A stretch of DNA of 64,000 nucleotides, from contig JALGPY010000005.1 in NCBI GenBank assembly GCA_023055425.1, positions 78,967,495 through 79,031,494 on the forward strand, written 5' to 3'. Source of the stretch: Linanthus parryae (Eukaryota > Streptophyta > Magnoliopsida > Ericales > Polemoniaceae). The first letter of the stretch is position 1; every line of letters begins with the position of its first letter. A program made the position numbers and the translations under genes. The notes under the pieces are model-generated. The model was not told the DNA's origin. It worked only from the letters and a program-made list of their open reading frames with translations, and made no database searches. This document shows, in pieces, positions 1-11,293 of the stretch.

Positions 1-46
1 ATTAACGCGCATGTCTATCTCCCCTTAGCCAATCTTGTACTTCTCT

Positions 47-1057
47 TTAGATCCTGCATATTTCGACAAAGGTGAGATCACATCCAGTATCCAATACCCA
101 CGATGTAGAGATAGTTAAATTGACATCCACAACAAAAATACTTTGTGGTGGTGGAGTCACTATTCCAAGCCTCTTGTCCTCCAGATATTTTGAGCAGTTC
201 CTCCTCCAGTGTCCAGACTGACTGCAGTAGTGACACTCACCTTTAGTCACACCTTTGGCAATGCCACCAACAGGCTTAAGGACAGGTTCCTTGGACTTGG
301 CAACTGACTTGCCTTTGCCCTTGGAGGATGAGGCAAACCTTTTTCCCTTTCCTTTCTGCACCATCATAATGTCCTTTCCCTTTCCCTTGTTGATGCTTTG
401 TTCAGCTGTCCTGAACATATTGAGTAAATCTGGCAGTGGTTTCACGATCTCGTTCATGTTATAGTTCATAATGAACCGTCCATAACTTTCAGGCAACGAT
501 TGCAACACGAGATCGGTGGCCACCTCTTGGCCGACCGGGAACCCTAGTCGTGCGAGATTTTCCAAGTATCCGATCATACGGAGTAAATGAGGTCCCAAAG
601 AGTTTCCCTCAGCCTGATGAGATTTGAACAATGCCTTAGAAACTTCATACATCTCAACCCTTGCCTACTCTTGGAAGAGCTGCTTCAAGTGTTCGATCAT
701 ATCGGGTAAATTCAAGTTTTCATGTTGCTTATGAATCTCAGAGGTCATGGTGCATAGCATGAGGCAGGCCGCATCATTAGCGTCATCAACACGCTTCTGA
801 TACGCCTTTAGGGCTGCAGGAGTATTGTTCTCTAGACCTGCTGGAACTTGCTCCTCTATTGCCTACAGTTTCTTCTCTTGCTTGAGAACGATTCTCAAGT
901 TTCTGTACCAATAAAGGAAATTTTTTCCAAAGAGCTTTTCCTTCTCAAGGACAGAGCGTAGGGAATTATGTGAACTCGACGAGTTGTTTGCCATTTGGAA
1001 TTCTACAAAAGGAAAATACGCAAGTTTTACTATTTGTGAACTTTTGACTATATTCAA
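47..1057 (-). pseudogene. Ty1-copia gag, unit C (broken)
   Basis: This is the capsid/nucleocapsid polyprotein of the partial leftmost unit. The N-terminal frame (863-1057) contains the LRIVLKQEKKL segment typical of copia gag (UBN2/DUF4219 type). The C-terminal frame (47-652) contains a Lys-rich linker and a CCHC zinc knuckle, CHYCSQSGHWRRNC, and then runs into the start of protease with a DTG motif (SWVLDTGC). A TAG stop after the EKKL segment (about 865) and another at about 667 separate the frames. Both stops are also in unit B but not in unit A. The copy matches 2704-3715 at a constant offset of about 2657 bases. Confidence 0.85.
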
Positions 1058-1462
1058 TAATTGCTAGGTTATTAAATATAGCTCCCTCTATTTTTCTAAG
1101 GATTAATAACCCTCAAGATATTAATGCGGTGTGGGCCAAGATCCATGTTTCATCTCTTTAGAGCTAGCTTTGGCAAGTCACCCAAAATTCGACTACTTTA
1201 GGTAGGAACAATTCCAATTGCATCCCATGCAAATCTTGGTTCAATTGGGCAAATAACTCCTTATTTATCCATTCGCATGGATAATCCCAATTGATTTCCT
1301 CTAGGTTTTAATCGTATTAATAACCCAATTATGTCCAACCTCTTATTTAAACAATTGCATATTACTTGTTTGTGTCATCACATTACATCACTATGACTTG
1401 CTCTGTTTTGGCATGCACGAACTTGATAAATCATGATGACAATGAGTGTTTAAACAACGAGA
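1058..1462 (-). mobile_element. Copia leader fragment, unit C
   Basis: Non-coding leader between gag and the missing LTR of unit C. It matches 3716-4117 in unit B and 11294-11700 in unit A. At 1462 the match stops abruptly and pol sequence of unit B follows after a short filler. The primer site and LTR of unit C are therefore deleted. Confidence 0.75.
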
Positions 1463-1473
1463 CAAATCAATTT
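1463..1473. other. Deletion junction with filler bases
   Basis: Left of here the sequence follows the leader (same as up to 4117); right of about 1474 it follows the integrase-RT linker (same as from about 9054). Roughly eleven bases (caaatcaattt) fit neither partner. This looks like end joining after loss of the unit B RT, RNase H and the intervening LTR. Confidence 0.6.
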
Positions 1474-2669
1474 CTACAGTCCTCCCACTTGATTCTTTAG
1501 AGACAAACTCTCTTTCTAGAAACACGCCGGACCGAGCATCAAACACTTTGTTCTCAGTTGGATTGTATAAGTAGTAACCCTTAGTTTCCTTAGGGTACCC
1601 AACAAACTTATACTTATCCGACTTTGGCCCTAACTTGTCTGATTGTAAACGTTTAACTTAGACATCACATCCCCAAATCTTCATGAACAACAGTGTGGGA
1701 CGCCTCCCACTCCACATCTCATGTGACGTCTTCATGACTGATTTAGATGGAACATGGTTCATGGTGAAAGCTGCACTTAATAGAGCATAGCCCCAAAATG
1801 ATAATGGAAGGTCGGTTTGACACATCATAGATCAAACCATATCCAATAGTGTTCGATTCCTCATCTCGGACACGCCATTCCACTGTGGCGTTCCGGGTGG
1901 AGTGAGTTGGGATACGATCCCACACTCTCTAAGATAGTCGTCAAAATCTTGGCTCAAGTAATCTCCTCCACGATCTGATTGTAGAGCCTTGATACTCTTG
2001 CCAAGTTGCTTCTCTACTTCACTCTTGAATTCTTTGAACCTTTCAAATGATTTGGATTTGGCCTTCATAAGGTATACAAATCCATATCTACTGAAATCAT
2101 CAGTAAATGTGATGAAGTAGACGTAACCACCCCTGGCAGGCGTGGCAAATGGCCCACATACATCAGTATGCACGAGCGCCAATTGCTCACTAGTCCTATC
2201 ACCTTTCTTATTGAAAGGGGACTTTGTCATTTTCCCAATAAACAAGCTTCACATGTCTCATATGATTCAAAATCAAATGAGTCTAGAAATCCATTCTTAT
2301 GGAGTCTATATACACGTTTCTCGTTTATGTTGCCTAAACGACAGTGCCATAAGAAGCAGGATTTAAATCATTTATTTTAATCCTCTTAGCATTAATGTTG
2401 TAGACAGGATTGCTTAGATCAAGGACATATAGTCCATTTTATAATTGCGCACTACAATAGTGAATATTATTAAAATAAATGGAACAACAATTTTTCTTTA
2501 TTGAAATAATAAAACCTTCCTTGTCCAAAAAAGAAATAGAAATAAAGTTTATGCTCATAGCAAACACAATATAGAAATTATTTAATTCTAAAACTAATCC
2601 TGAAGGCAGAGACAGCTCGTACACGCCTACGGCCAGTGCAGCAACCTTTGCTCCAATATTAACGCGCAT
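1474..2669 (-). pseudogene. Ty1-copia protease-integrase, unit B (truncated)
   Basis: Integrase joins element cDNA to host DNA. The frame 1832-2245 shows the copia integrase core: HTDVCGPF with the first Asp, QSDRGGDY with the second Asp, and NGVSEMRNRTL with the Glu, so the D-D-E triad is present. The frame ends at a stop right after LLDMV; a shifted piece continues at 1743-1925. Frame 2439-2669 is the protease/GAG-pre-integrase stretch. Upstream gag is at 2704-3715. RT and RNase H are missing because of the deletion at 1463-1473. The matching part of unit A is 9061-10250, about 7580 bases away. Confidence 0.85.
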
Positions 2670-2703
2670 GTCTATCTCCCCTTAGCCAATCTTGTACTTC
2701 TCT

Positions 2704-3715
2704 TTAGATCCTGCATATTTCGACAAATGTGAGATCACATCCAGTATCCAATACCCACGATGTAGAGATAGTTAAATTGACATCCACAACAAAAATACTT
2801 TGTGGTGGTGGAGTCACTATTCCAAGCCTCTTGTCCTCCAGATATTTTGAGCAGTTCCTCCTCCAGTGTCCAGACTGACTGCAGTAGTGACACTCACCTT
2901 TAGTCACACCTTTGGCAATGCCACCAACAGGCTTAAGGACAGGTTCCTTGGACTTGGCAACTGACTTGCCTTTGCCCTTGGAGGATGAGGCAAACCTTTT
3001 TCCGTTTCCTTTCTGCACCATCATAATGGCCTTTCCCTTTCCCTTGTTGATGCTTTGTTCAGCTGTCCTGAACATATTGAGTAAATCTGGCAGTGGTTTC
3101 ACGATCTCGTTCATGTTATAGTTCATAATGAACCGTCCATAACTTTCAGGCAACGATTGCAACACGAGATCGGTGGCCACCTCTTGGCCGACTGGGAACC
3201 CTAGTCGTGCGAGATTTTCCAAGTATCCGATCATACGGAGTAAATGAGGTCCCAAAGAATTTCCCTCAGCCTGATGAGATTTGAACAATGCCTTAGAAAC
3301 TTCATACATCTCAACCCTTGCCTACTCTTGGAAGAGCTGCTTCAAGTGTTCGATCATATCGGGTAAATTCAAGTTTTCATGTTGCTTATGAATCTCAGAG
3401 GTCATGGTGCATAGCATGAGGCAGGCCGCATCATTAGCGTCATCAACACGCTTCTGATACGCCTTTAGGGCTGCAGGAGTATTGTTCTCTAGACCTGCTG
3501 GAACTTGCTCCTCTATTGCCTACAGTTTCTTCTCTTGCTTGAGAACGATTCTCAAGTTTCTGTACCAATAAAGGATTTTTTTTTCCAAAGAGCTTTTCCT
3601 TCTCAAGGACAGAGCGTAGGGAATTATGTGAACTCGACGAGTTGTTTTCCATTTGGAATTCTACAAAAGGAAAATACGCAAGTTTTACTATTTGTGAACT
3701 TTTGACTATATTCAA
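2704..3715 (-). pseudogene. Ty1-copia gag, unit B (broken)
   Basis: Same gag as unit C, with the CCHC knuckle CHYCSQSGHWRRNC and a basic KGKGK linker. The N-terminal frame (3443-3715) is shifted by an extra base in a T run near 3578, and stop codons split the rest. The shared stops tie units B and C together, while unit A keeps sense codons at both places. It is not expected to yield a working capsid protein. Confidence 0.85.
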
Positions 3716-5218
3716 TAATTGCTAGGTTATTAAATATAGCTCCCACTATTTTTATAAGGATTAATAACCCTCAAGATATTAATGCGGTGTGGGCCAAGAT
3801 CCATGTTTCATCTCTTTAGAGCTAACTTTGGCAAGTCACCCAAAATTCGACTACTTTAGGTAGGAACAATTCCAATTGCATCCCATGCAACTCTTGGTTC
3901 AATTGGGCAAATAACTCCTTATTTATCCATTCGCATGGATAATCCCAATTGATTGCTTCTAGGTTTTAATCATATTAATAACCCAATTATGTCCAACCTC
4001 TTATTTAAACTATTGCATATTACTTGTTTGTGTCATCACATTACATCACTATGACTTGCTCTGATTTGGCATGCACGAACTTGATAAATCATGATGACAA
4101 TGAGTGTTTAAACAACGAGAAGGCAAAAACACAATATTTGAATTTTAAGGGATTTTAAATATCAATTTTAATTTTTTTGTTGATCCATATCAACTGATCT
4201 ATTTATTTTGAGTTTGGACATAAGTCTAAATAGTAGATCCGGGTTGATAATTATATTATTATCCTAATTGCATGCATCAACCATACACCAATCACAAATT
4301 AATAAGACAGAAAAATAAACAATCACAAAATAAAGAAAACGTGATATGCATATGGCCTTTTATAGACTAATATATTCCCAATTCAATGGGAATATCTATG
4401 AACCCTAAATAGCAAACACATCTCCATGCGCCTCCATCTTTTGGTCCATACTTCATAGTCATACTCCATGCTACATGCTCCATCTTTTGTGGCTTTCCTT
4501 GGCTTGGGGATTCTATTCTCCAATCTTGGCTAAAAATCTATTCTATCTAGCACTAGCTAACAACTATACTAAATAAAATAAATCTCACAAGTTGAAAAAA
4601 AAATCGGCTCGCATGCCGTAAACCCTAATTAATTATTACATTAAATTAATCGGCTCGCAGGCCGTAAGCCAAACCAGAAAATTAAACAATCACATCAAAC
4701 CACATCCTAAGAACATATCCAACCACCATGGGATTTGGACATACACAGTTAAAATCCAATTTTAACGTGTTTGGTAAATTTTTAATTGATTTTAATATTT
4801 CTAGGGTTAAAACGGTCCAAGAGCCCACCATCATATGGCCGAAACACCTTGGAGCCGCCCGGGGCCGAGCCTAGGCCGGCCGACCGCCTAGGCCCTCGGC
4901 CTAGGTGGCTTGGGCGGAAAGGAAGGGAGAGGGGCGGTCCTAGGGCCGAACCTCCTTAGTTGTTTCCAAAACAACTCCTTCCTTGTTCCCCAAGTCCGGA
5001 AAGTTTCCAAATTGGTGCCCAAACCCTAAATCTAAGATCCTGAAATTTCTCAAACTCACTAATTCATGCATCCAATGAAAAAACTAGGTCTTGTTTGTGT
5101 GAATTATTGACAAATTGCATCATATGCTTGATTTGTCCGTTTTACGCGATAAACAACAATTTAAAGTGTAAAACTATCAAAACATAACACATAAACCACG
5201 TCTATGTTCTACGACCTG
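3716..5218 (-). mobile_element. Copia leader, unit B
   Basis: About 1.5 kb of non-coding leader between primer site and gag, matching 11294-12836 in unit A. It includes a GC-rich inverted stretch near 4850-4920 made of repeated CTAGGCC/GGCCTAG blocks, which could fold into a strong stem. No long open frame is visible. A long, structured leader is usual in Angela/BARE elements. Confidence 0.7.
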
Positions 5219-5232
5219 TGGCTCCGATACCA
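5219..5232 (-). other. Primer-binding site (initiator tRNA-Met type)
   Basis: The minus strand reads TGGTATCGGAGCCA directly inside the LTR end. This is the usual copia site TGGTATCAGAGC with one change. It fixes the orientation of the element and the LTR end at 5234. Confidence 0.85.
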
Positions 5233-5233
5233 C

Positions 5234-6586
5234 TGTAGGGTTTTGTTAATGGATACGTAGCGGAAAGATAAATTATCCATTCAAGACCCTCCAAGGATCA
5301 CAGGAAGAGAATCATAACGACGGTAAAGGAAGAACCTTGTTACACACCTAAGGTTGATGTCTAGATATTCCTTCTTATTTTTGCTAGCTTGAATAGGATG
5401 AAGTGGAAGAAGAAATCACGCAACGAGGATCAAAGAGAGGGCTTCGGCCTCTCTTTGTGGCTCACGGGTAGGGGGCGGACTAAGGGGGTCGGATTCGGCC
5501 TCCTTGTGTCTTGCTCTCTCTCCTTTGTTCTCTCCCACTCAACTTATGTTATGAACATTAGTGTCGGAAGGAAACTAAGAGCATCCTTTATATATTCCAA
5601 CAACTCCTTGTCAACTACATAAAGGCCCTTCCTAATCCTACATGAGTTCGGATTAGTCCCTTTCTCGCATATTAGTCTTAATAAGTTTGCAAGGTGTTGC
5701 AAAGTGATCCTTCTAATTAATTAATCATATTCATTAATTCCCAAATCTAGTTCATCCCTATGTAGCATGTGACCCCATTGGTTCTATCTAGTTGGTAGCA
5801 ACAATTTGCTAATATGGAGCGGTCTCTAGCAAGACATCCATTCTAGCCAACTAATAGAATAGTTATCCGACAAACCTTGTGGAAGTAATTGTCACATCCC
5901 TTTGACTCTAAATCCGATTTGGACACGAGACATACAAGTCACACTCGTATATCCAATCCATAGTTTCTCGATCATGGAAATAGCCTTATTCGTGCAAATA
6001 ACATCAATATCCCATATTGATTTATTTGAGTCTGGCCAGAAATTCCATAAGCACTATCCCTCGAGTGGCCTTGGATTTTTTCTCCCGTTATGTGGGAGGG
6101 AAAAATTCTATCTACGTCTACTACGATTCCTAAGCTTGCTTCTTATTGTATCCGATACGCGCCTTTATGGCTACCTAGTTACGGTGTAGCGTTTGACGCT
6201 ACCAAAATCACAATAACCCACAACTAGATAATCTAGTGACTTCAAGTCTATGGATGACAATACCGTTTTCACCACGAGAGGCGCTTGTGACTTTACATAA
6301 CATGTATGTAGCCTTCTCGGAGATGGGTCAATCCAGTATGTCATTACCCTTAATGCATACCCATGTGTTGGATCATGATATCTCCATATCAATCTAACCC
6401 CATACTAGTCTATAGATGATTGTCCCATTTAATCATTGTAATGGACTAGATATATTTAAGATAAAAAACACAATTGTAAATTTAAGGACTTCATTATATT
6501 AAATATCCAATAAATAATACAATGAATATTCTAGCCAAAATAAGTTCATACTAAACTAGATTGCCTATAGGGCATCTATTCCAACA
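5234..6586 (-). mobile_element. LTR shared by units A and B (Angela-like)
   Basis: On the minus strand the LTR starts TGTTGGAATAG (6586) and ends CCCTACA (5234), i.e. TG...CA, 1353 bp. It aligns with 12852-14268 (1417 bp) and with the solo LTR 18829-20243. It lacks a 64-bp stretch present in the second copy near 12965-13030. The low side has a primer site and the high side an RNase H stub, so this one LTR serves two units. Confidence 0.88.
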
Positions 6587-6700
6587 TGAACCACACTAAG
6601 CTCAGTGATAAACTTCCTAATCCAAACAGCTTCCTTTGCTGCGCCATTAGCGTCAATGTACTCAGACTCTGTTTTAGAATCAACCCATGCCTGGCTTTTA
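6587..6700 (-). pseudogene. Copia RNase H stub next to LTR
   Basis: The minus strand encodes SKTESEYIDANGAAKEAVW followed by IRKFITEL, the conserved C-terminal part of copia RNase H. It runs directly into the LTR start with no polypurine tract, so the end of pol and the tract were lost before the unit was duplicated: the same stub lies next to the second LTR at 14269-14380. Confidence 0.75.
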
Positions 6701-7575
6701 GTCGGCAATGTACTCCGATGACTCCCCATCGATTCTGCTACCGGCCAGATCACCAGTCTTTTTCGGCGACCATAAACAGACCACTGGCATCCTCCACTAG
6801 CCTCATAAAGCCCAACCTATGGCACCCCGCTCCACTACGCCATCGCAAGCAAAGGTCCAGCCGAAATTTCCACCAAAACGACTCGGTTTAGTAGAAGAAT
6901 GCATTCTACTCAGTTCCGAGTCAATCCAGCCGACGGGCTGGGTTTGGCTCCGATACGTCTTGGATTAGCCTCCTACTCGTACATGGCTCCAAAGCGACTT
7001 AGGTCACCCACCGGCTTTTGGATTGATCACTTCAAGCCACAGGCTCCAAATTGGCTCCAAGTGAGCCACCAACCTATTTTTGACTCATTTTTGCGACCGA
7101 CTACATTTCTTTGAGCTGCATGCACTATCCTAGATTTTTCGACCTCCAAGCCCGTTTTCGGCCTCCTTTTTCCGGATTCAGCCCCAAAAGACCACCTATA
7201 GTTAGATGTGTTGGTGAAAAGTTCACAAAAATAATGCTCAGCGATAATAGTCAAGGAAATAAATAACCTCGCCATCATCTTGAGGACAAGGTGCATTTAA
7301 ACCGCTGGGTAGTTGATACGGGTCAACCGGCATCATAGTTACTTAGAGTTATTTATTTATTTAAGTTATTAGTTATTTAATTTCAACTATTAAAAATTTA
7401 ATTAGATTGTAATATTGAGTAAGTGATCCGGATTTTCTCGACGGTTCTTTCCTAATTCGTAAGTGGAACCACATAGTCTAGGGTTATGTTATTTAATGTA
7501 TTTAAATACTTGTAATTGGTTCAATTAGGTAGAATGAAATCATATCAACTCATCTTCTTCCATATTCTTAAATTT
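6701..7575 (+). mobile_element. Captured Ty3-gypsy-like 3' end and LTR start (copy 1)
   Basis: The plus strand carries CTTGAGGACAAGGTG near 7280, a sequence commonly found at the end of gypsy pol, then a purine-rich stretch and TGATACGGGTC at 7314, which looks like an LTR start. A TATTTAAATA element near 7500 fits an LTR promoter. The LTR is cut at about 7575, where copia RNase H begins in the opposite direction. The same block is at 14381-15300. The family assignment is tentative; no coding domain is readable. Confidence 0.5.
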
Positions 7576-7579
7576 TTTC

Positions 7580-9183
7580 CTAATTTCCCAATCCAAACAG
7601 CTTCCTTTGCTGCGCCATTTGCAGCAATGTACTCAGTTCTGTTGTAGAATCAGCCACCGTCTCTTGCTTGGAACTCTTCCAGCTCACCGCTGCTCCATTC
7701 AAGCAAATCACATATCCCGACTGTGATCTGAAATCATCTATGTCGGTTTGGAAGCTTGCAACCGTGTAATGCCTTACACGCAACTCTTCCTCACCACCAA
7801 ATATCAAGAAAGCATCCTTTGTTCTTCTCAAGTACTTTTAGGATGTTCTTGCCTGCAATCCAGTGACTCTCACCTGGATTGGATTGGTATCTGCTTGTCA
7901 TACTTAAGGCATATGACACATCTGGTCTAGTACATAACATGGCGTACATGATAGATCCTATGGCCAAGGCATAGGGAATTCTACTCATGCGTTCTTTCTC
8001 AATCTCATTGGAAGGACAATCACTCTTCAAAAGAGTGATTCCATGTGACATGGGAAAGAATCTCTTCTTTGAATCTTGCATGTTGAACCGTTTCAACACC
8101 TTGTCAATATATGTACTTTGACTTAGGCCTAGGAGTCTTCTAGATCTATCTCTATAGATCTTTATACCAAGTATATAGGCTGCTTCCCCTAAGTCCTTCA
8201 TTGAGAAACAATTTCTAAGCCAATCTTTAACAGATTGCAGCATGGGAATGTCGTTTCCAATGAGTACTATGTCATCCACATACAAGACCAGAAAAGCTAC
8301 AGAGCTCCCACTAACCTTCTTGTAGACACAAGACTCATCTTTGTTTCTGATGAAGCCAAACTCTTTGAATACTTCATCAAAACGTCGATTCCAACTCCTA
8401 GAAGCTTGCTTCAATCCATAAATGGATTGTTGCAGCTTACAGACTTTTTTGGCTTGCTTTGGATCTTCAAAACCATCAAGCTGTACCATATAAACGTCCT
8501 CGAGGGGATTCCCATAGAGGAATGTTGTTTTGACATCCATATGCCAAATTTCATTGTCGTAGTATGCTGCAATAGCAAGTAGGATTCGGATGGATTTGGT
8601 CATAGCGACGGGTGAAAAGGTTTCATCATAGTCAATACCATGAATCTGTCTGAATCCTTCATCCACCAATATGCCCTTATAGGTAATTATATTGCCATCC
8701 ATATCGATCTTCTTCTTGAAGACCCACTTGCAACCTATGGGCTGCGCCCCTTCGAGTAGTAGTCCATACTTTGTTGGTATACATGGATTCCATCTCTGAT
8801 CTGATGGCTTCAAGCCACTTCTGAGAGTCTGGCCCTTTCATGGCCTCTTCATAACTAGTAGGCTCATCATATATGAGCATCGTGTCACCAGAATGAGTCA
8901 CGAGAAGTCCATACCTCTCTGGCTCCTGGCGCACTCTACTAGATCTACGAAGCTCTTGTGCTACTTGAACAGGTTGTTCCACAACTTTTTGTGGTTCCTA
9001 TTCATTTTCCATAGTACGATCAGTTTTTTGTGGTTCTTTAACTTCTTCAAGTACTACAGTCCTCCCACTTAATTGTTTAGAGACAAACTCTCTTTCTAGA
9101 AACACGCCGGACCGAGCATCAAACACTTTGTTCTCAGTTGGATTGTATAAGTAGTAACCCTTAGTTTCCTTAGGGTACCCCAC
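7580..9183 (-). pseudogene. Ty1-copia RT-RNase H, unit A (broken)
   Basis: RT copies element RNA into DNA; RNase H removes the RNA strand. Frame 7791-8813 shows the copia RT order: a GIDYDETFSPVA-like block, HMDVKTTFLYG, SIYGLKQASRSWN and the catalytic LYVDDIVLIGND. RNase H follows in 7580-7831, with ADSTTE, and is cut off at the VWI residues where the gypsy fragment starts. Frame 8677-8982 holds the start of the RT domain, shifted against the main frame; 8998-9183 is the integrase-RT linker. This is the only unit in the array with the RT core. Frameshifts and stops make it non-functional. Confidence 0.85.
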
Positions 9184-9322
9184 AAACTTATACTTATCCG
9201 ACTTTGGCCCTAACTTGTCTGATTGTAAACGTTTAACTTAGACATCACAGCCCCAAATCTTCATGAACAACAGCGTGGGACGCCTCCCACTCCACATCTC
9301 ATGTGGTGTCTTCATGACTGAT

Positions 9323-10250
9323 TTAGATGGAACATGGTTCATGGTGAAAGCTGCACTTAATAGAGAATAGCCCCAAAATGATAATGGAAGGTTGGTTTGA
9401 CACATCATAGATCAAACCATATCCAATAGTGTTCGATTCCTCTTCTCGGACACGCCATTCCACTGTGGCGTTCCGGGTGGAGTGAGTTGGGATACGATCC
9501 CACACTCTCTAAGATAGTCGTCAAAATCTTGGCTCAAGTAATCTCCTCCACGATCTGATTGTAGAGACTTGATACTCTTGCCAAGTTGCTTCTCTACTTC
9601 ACTCTTGAATTCTTTGAACCTTTCAAAGGATTTGGATTTGGCCTTCATAAGGTATACAAATCCATATCTACTGAAATCATCAGTAAATGTGATGAAGTAG
9701 ACGTAACCACCCCTGGCAGGCGTGGCAAATGGCCCACATACATCAGTATGCACGAGCGCCAATTTCTCACTAGTCCTCTCACCTTTCTTATTGAAAGGGG
9801 ACTTTGTCATTTTCCCAATAAACAAGCTTCACATGTCTCATATGATTCAAAATCAAATGAGTCTAGAAATCCATTCTTATGGAGTCTATATACACGTTTC
9901 TCGTTTATGTTGCCTAAACGACAGTGCCATAAGTAAGCAGGATTTAAATCATTTATTTTAATCCTCTTAGCATTAATGTTGTAGACAGGATTGCTTAGAT
10001 CAAGGACATATAGTCCATTTTATAATTGCGCACTACAATAGTGAATATTATTAAAATAAATGGAACAACAATTTTCCTTTATTGAAATAATAAAACCTTC
10101 CTTGTCCAAAAAAGAAATAGAAATAAAGTTTATGCTCATAGCAAACACAATATAGAAATTATTTAATTCTAAAACTAATCCTGAAGGCAGAGACAGCTCG
10201 TACACGCCTACGGCCAGTGCAGCAACCTTTGCTCCAATATTAATGCGCAT
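9323..10250 (-). pseudogene. Ty1-copia protease-integrase, unit A (broken)
   Basis: The integrase frame (9412-9825) has all three catalytic positions: HTDVCGPF, QSDRGGDY and NGVSEKRNRTL. The last motif keeps Lys where unit B has Met. It ends at the same stop after LLDMV as unit B, so that stop predates the tandem duplication. 9323-9505 is the shifted continuation, and 10020-10250 is the protease/pre-integrase part. Confidence 0.82.
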
Positions 10251-10283
10251 GTCTATCTCCCTTAGCCAATCTTGTACTTCTCT

Positions 10284-11293
10284 TTAGATCCTGCATATTT
10301 CGACAAATGTGAGATCACATCCAGTATCTAATACCCACGATGTAGAGATAGTTAAATTGACATCCACAACAAAAATACTTTGTGGTGGTGGAGTCACTAT
10401 TCCAAGCCTCTTGTCCTCCAGATATTTTGAGCAGTTCCTCCTCCAGTGTCTAGACTGACTGCAGTAGTGACACTCACCTTTAGTCACACCTTTGGCAATG
10501 CCACCAACAGGCTTAAGGACAGGTTCCTTGGACTTGGCAACTGACTTGCCTTTGCCCTTGGAGGATGAGGCAAACCTTTTTCCCTTTCCTTTCTGCACCA
10601 TCATAATGGCCTTTCCCTTTCCCTTGTTGATGCTTTGTTCAGTTGTCCTGAACATATTGAGTAAATCTGGCAGTGGTTTCACGATCTCGTTCATGTTATT
10701 GTTCATAATGAACCGTCCATAACTTTCAGGCAACGATTGCAACACGAGATCGGTGGCCACCTCTTGGCCGACCGGGAACCCTAGTCATGCGAGATTTTCC
10801 AAGTATCCGATCATACGGAGTAAATGAGGTCCCAAAGGGTTTCCTTCAGCCATATGACATTGAACAATGCCTTAGAAACTTCATAACTCTCAACCCTTGC
10901 CTGCTCTTGGAAGAGCTGCTTCAAGTGTTCGATCATATCGGGTAAATACAAGTTTTCATGTTGCTTATGAAGCTAAGAGGTCATGGTGCATAGCATGAGG
11001 CAGGACGCATCATTAGCGTCATCAATATGCTTCTGATACGCCTTTAGGGCTGCAGGAGTATTGTTCTCTGGACCTGCTGGAACATGCTCCTCTTTTGCGT
11101 ACAGTTTCTTCTCTTGCTTGAGAACGATTCTCAAGTTTCTGTACCAATCAAGGAAATTGGTTCCAGAGAGCTTGTCCTTATCAAGGACAGAGCGTAGGGA
11201 ATGTTGTGAACACGACGAGTAGTTTGTCATTTGAAGTTCTACAAAAGGAAAATACGCAAGTTTTAATATTTTTAAACTTTTTACTATATTCAA
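10284..11293 (-). pseudogene. Ty1-copia gag, unit A (broken)
   Basis: The N-terminal frame (10973-11293) is longer than in the other units because it reads through EKKLYAKEEHVP, where units B and C have a stop. The C-terminal frame (10284-10760) has the Lys-rich linker and the CCHC knuckle CHYCSQSRHWRRNC. A frame change near 10850 separates the two. This is the least damaged gag of the array. Confidence 0.83.

Noticed and set aside
9586..9961. Plus-strand frames of 79-116 residues opposite integrase, and repeats of them at 2142-2380
   Set aside because: They mirror the integrase frame on the other strand and have no domain of their own; shadows of pol.
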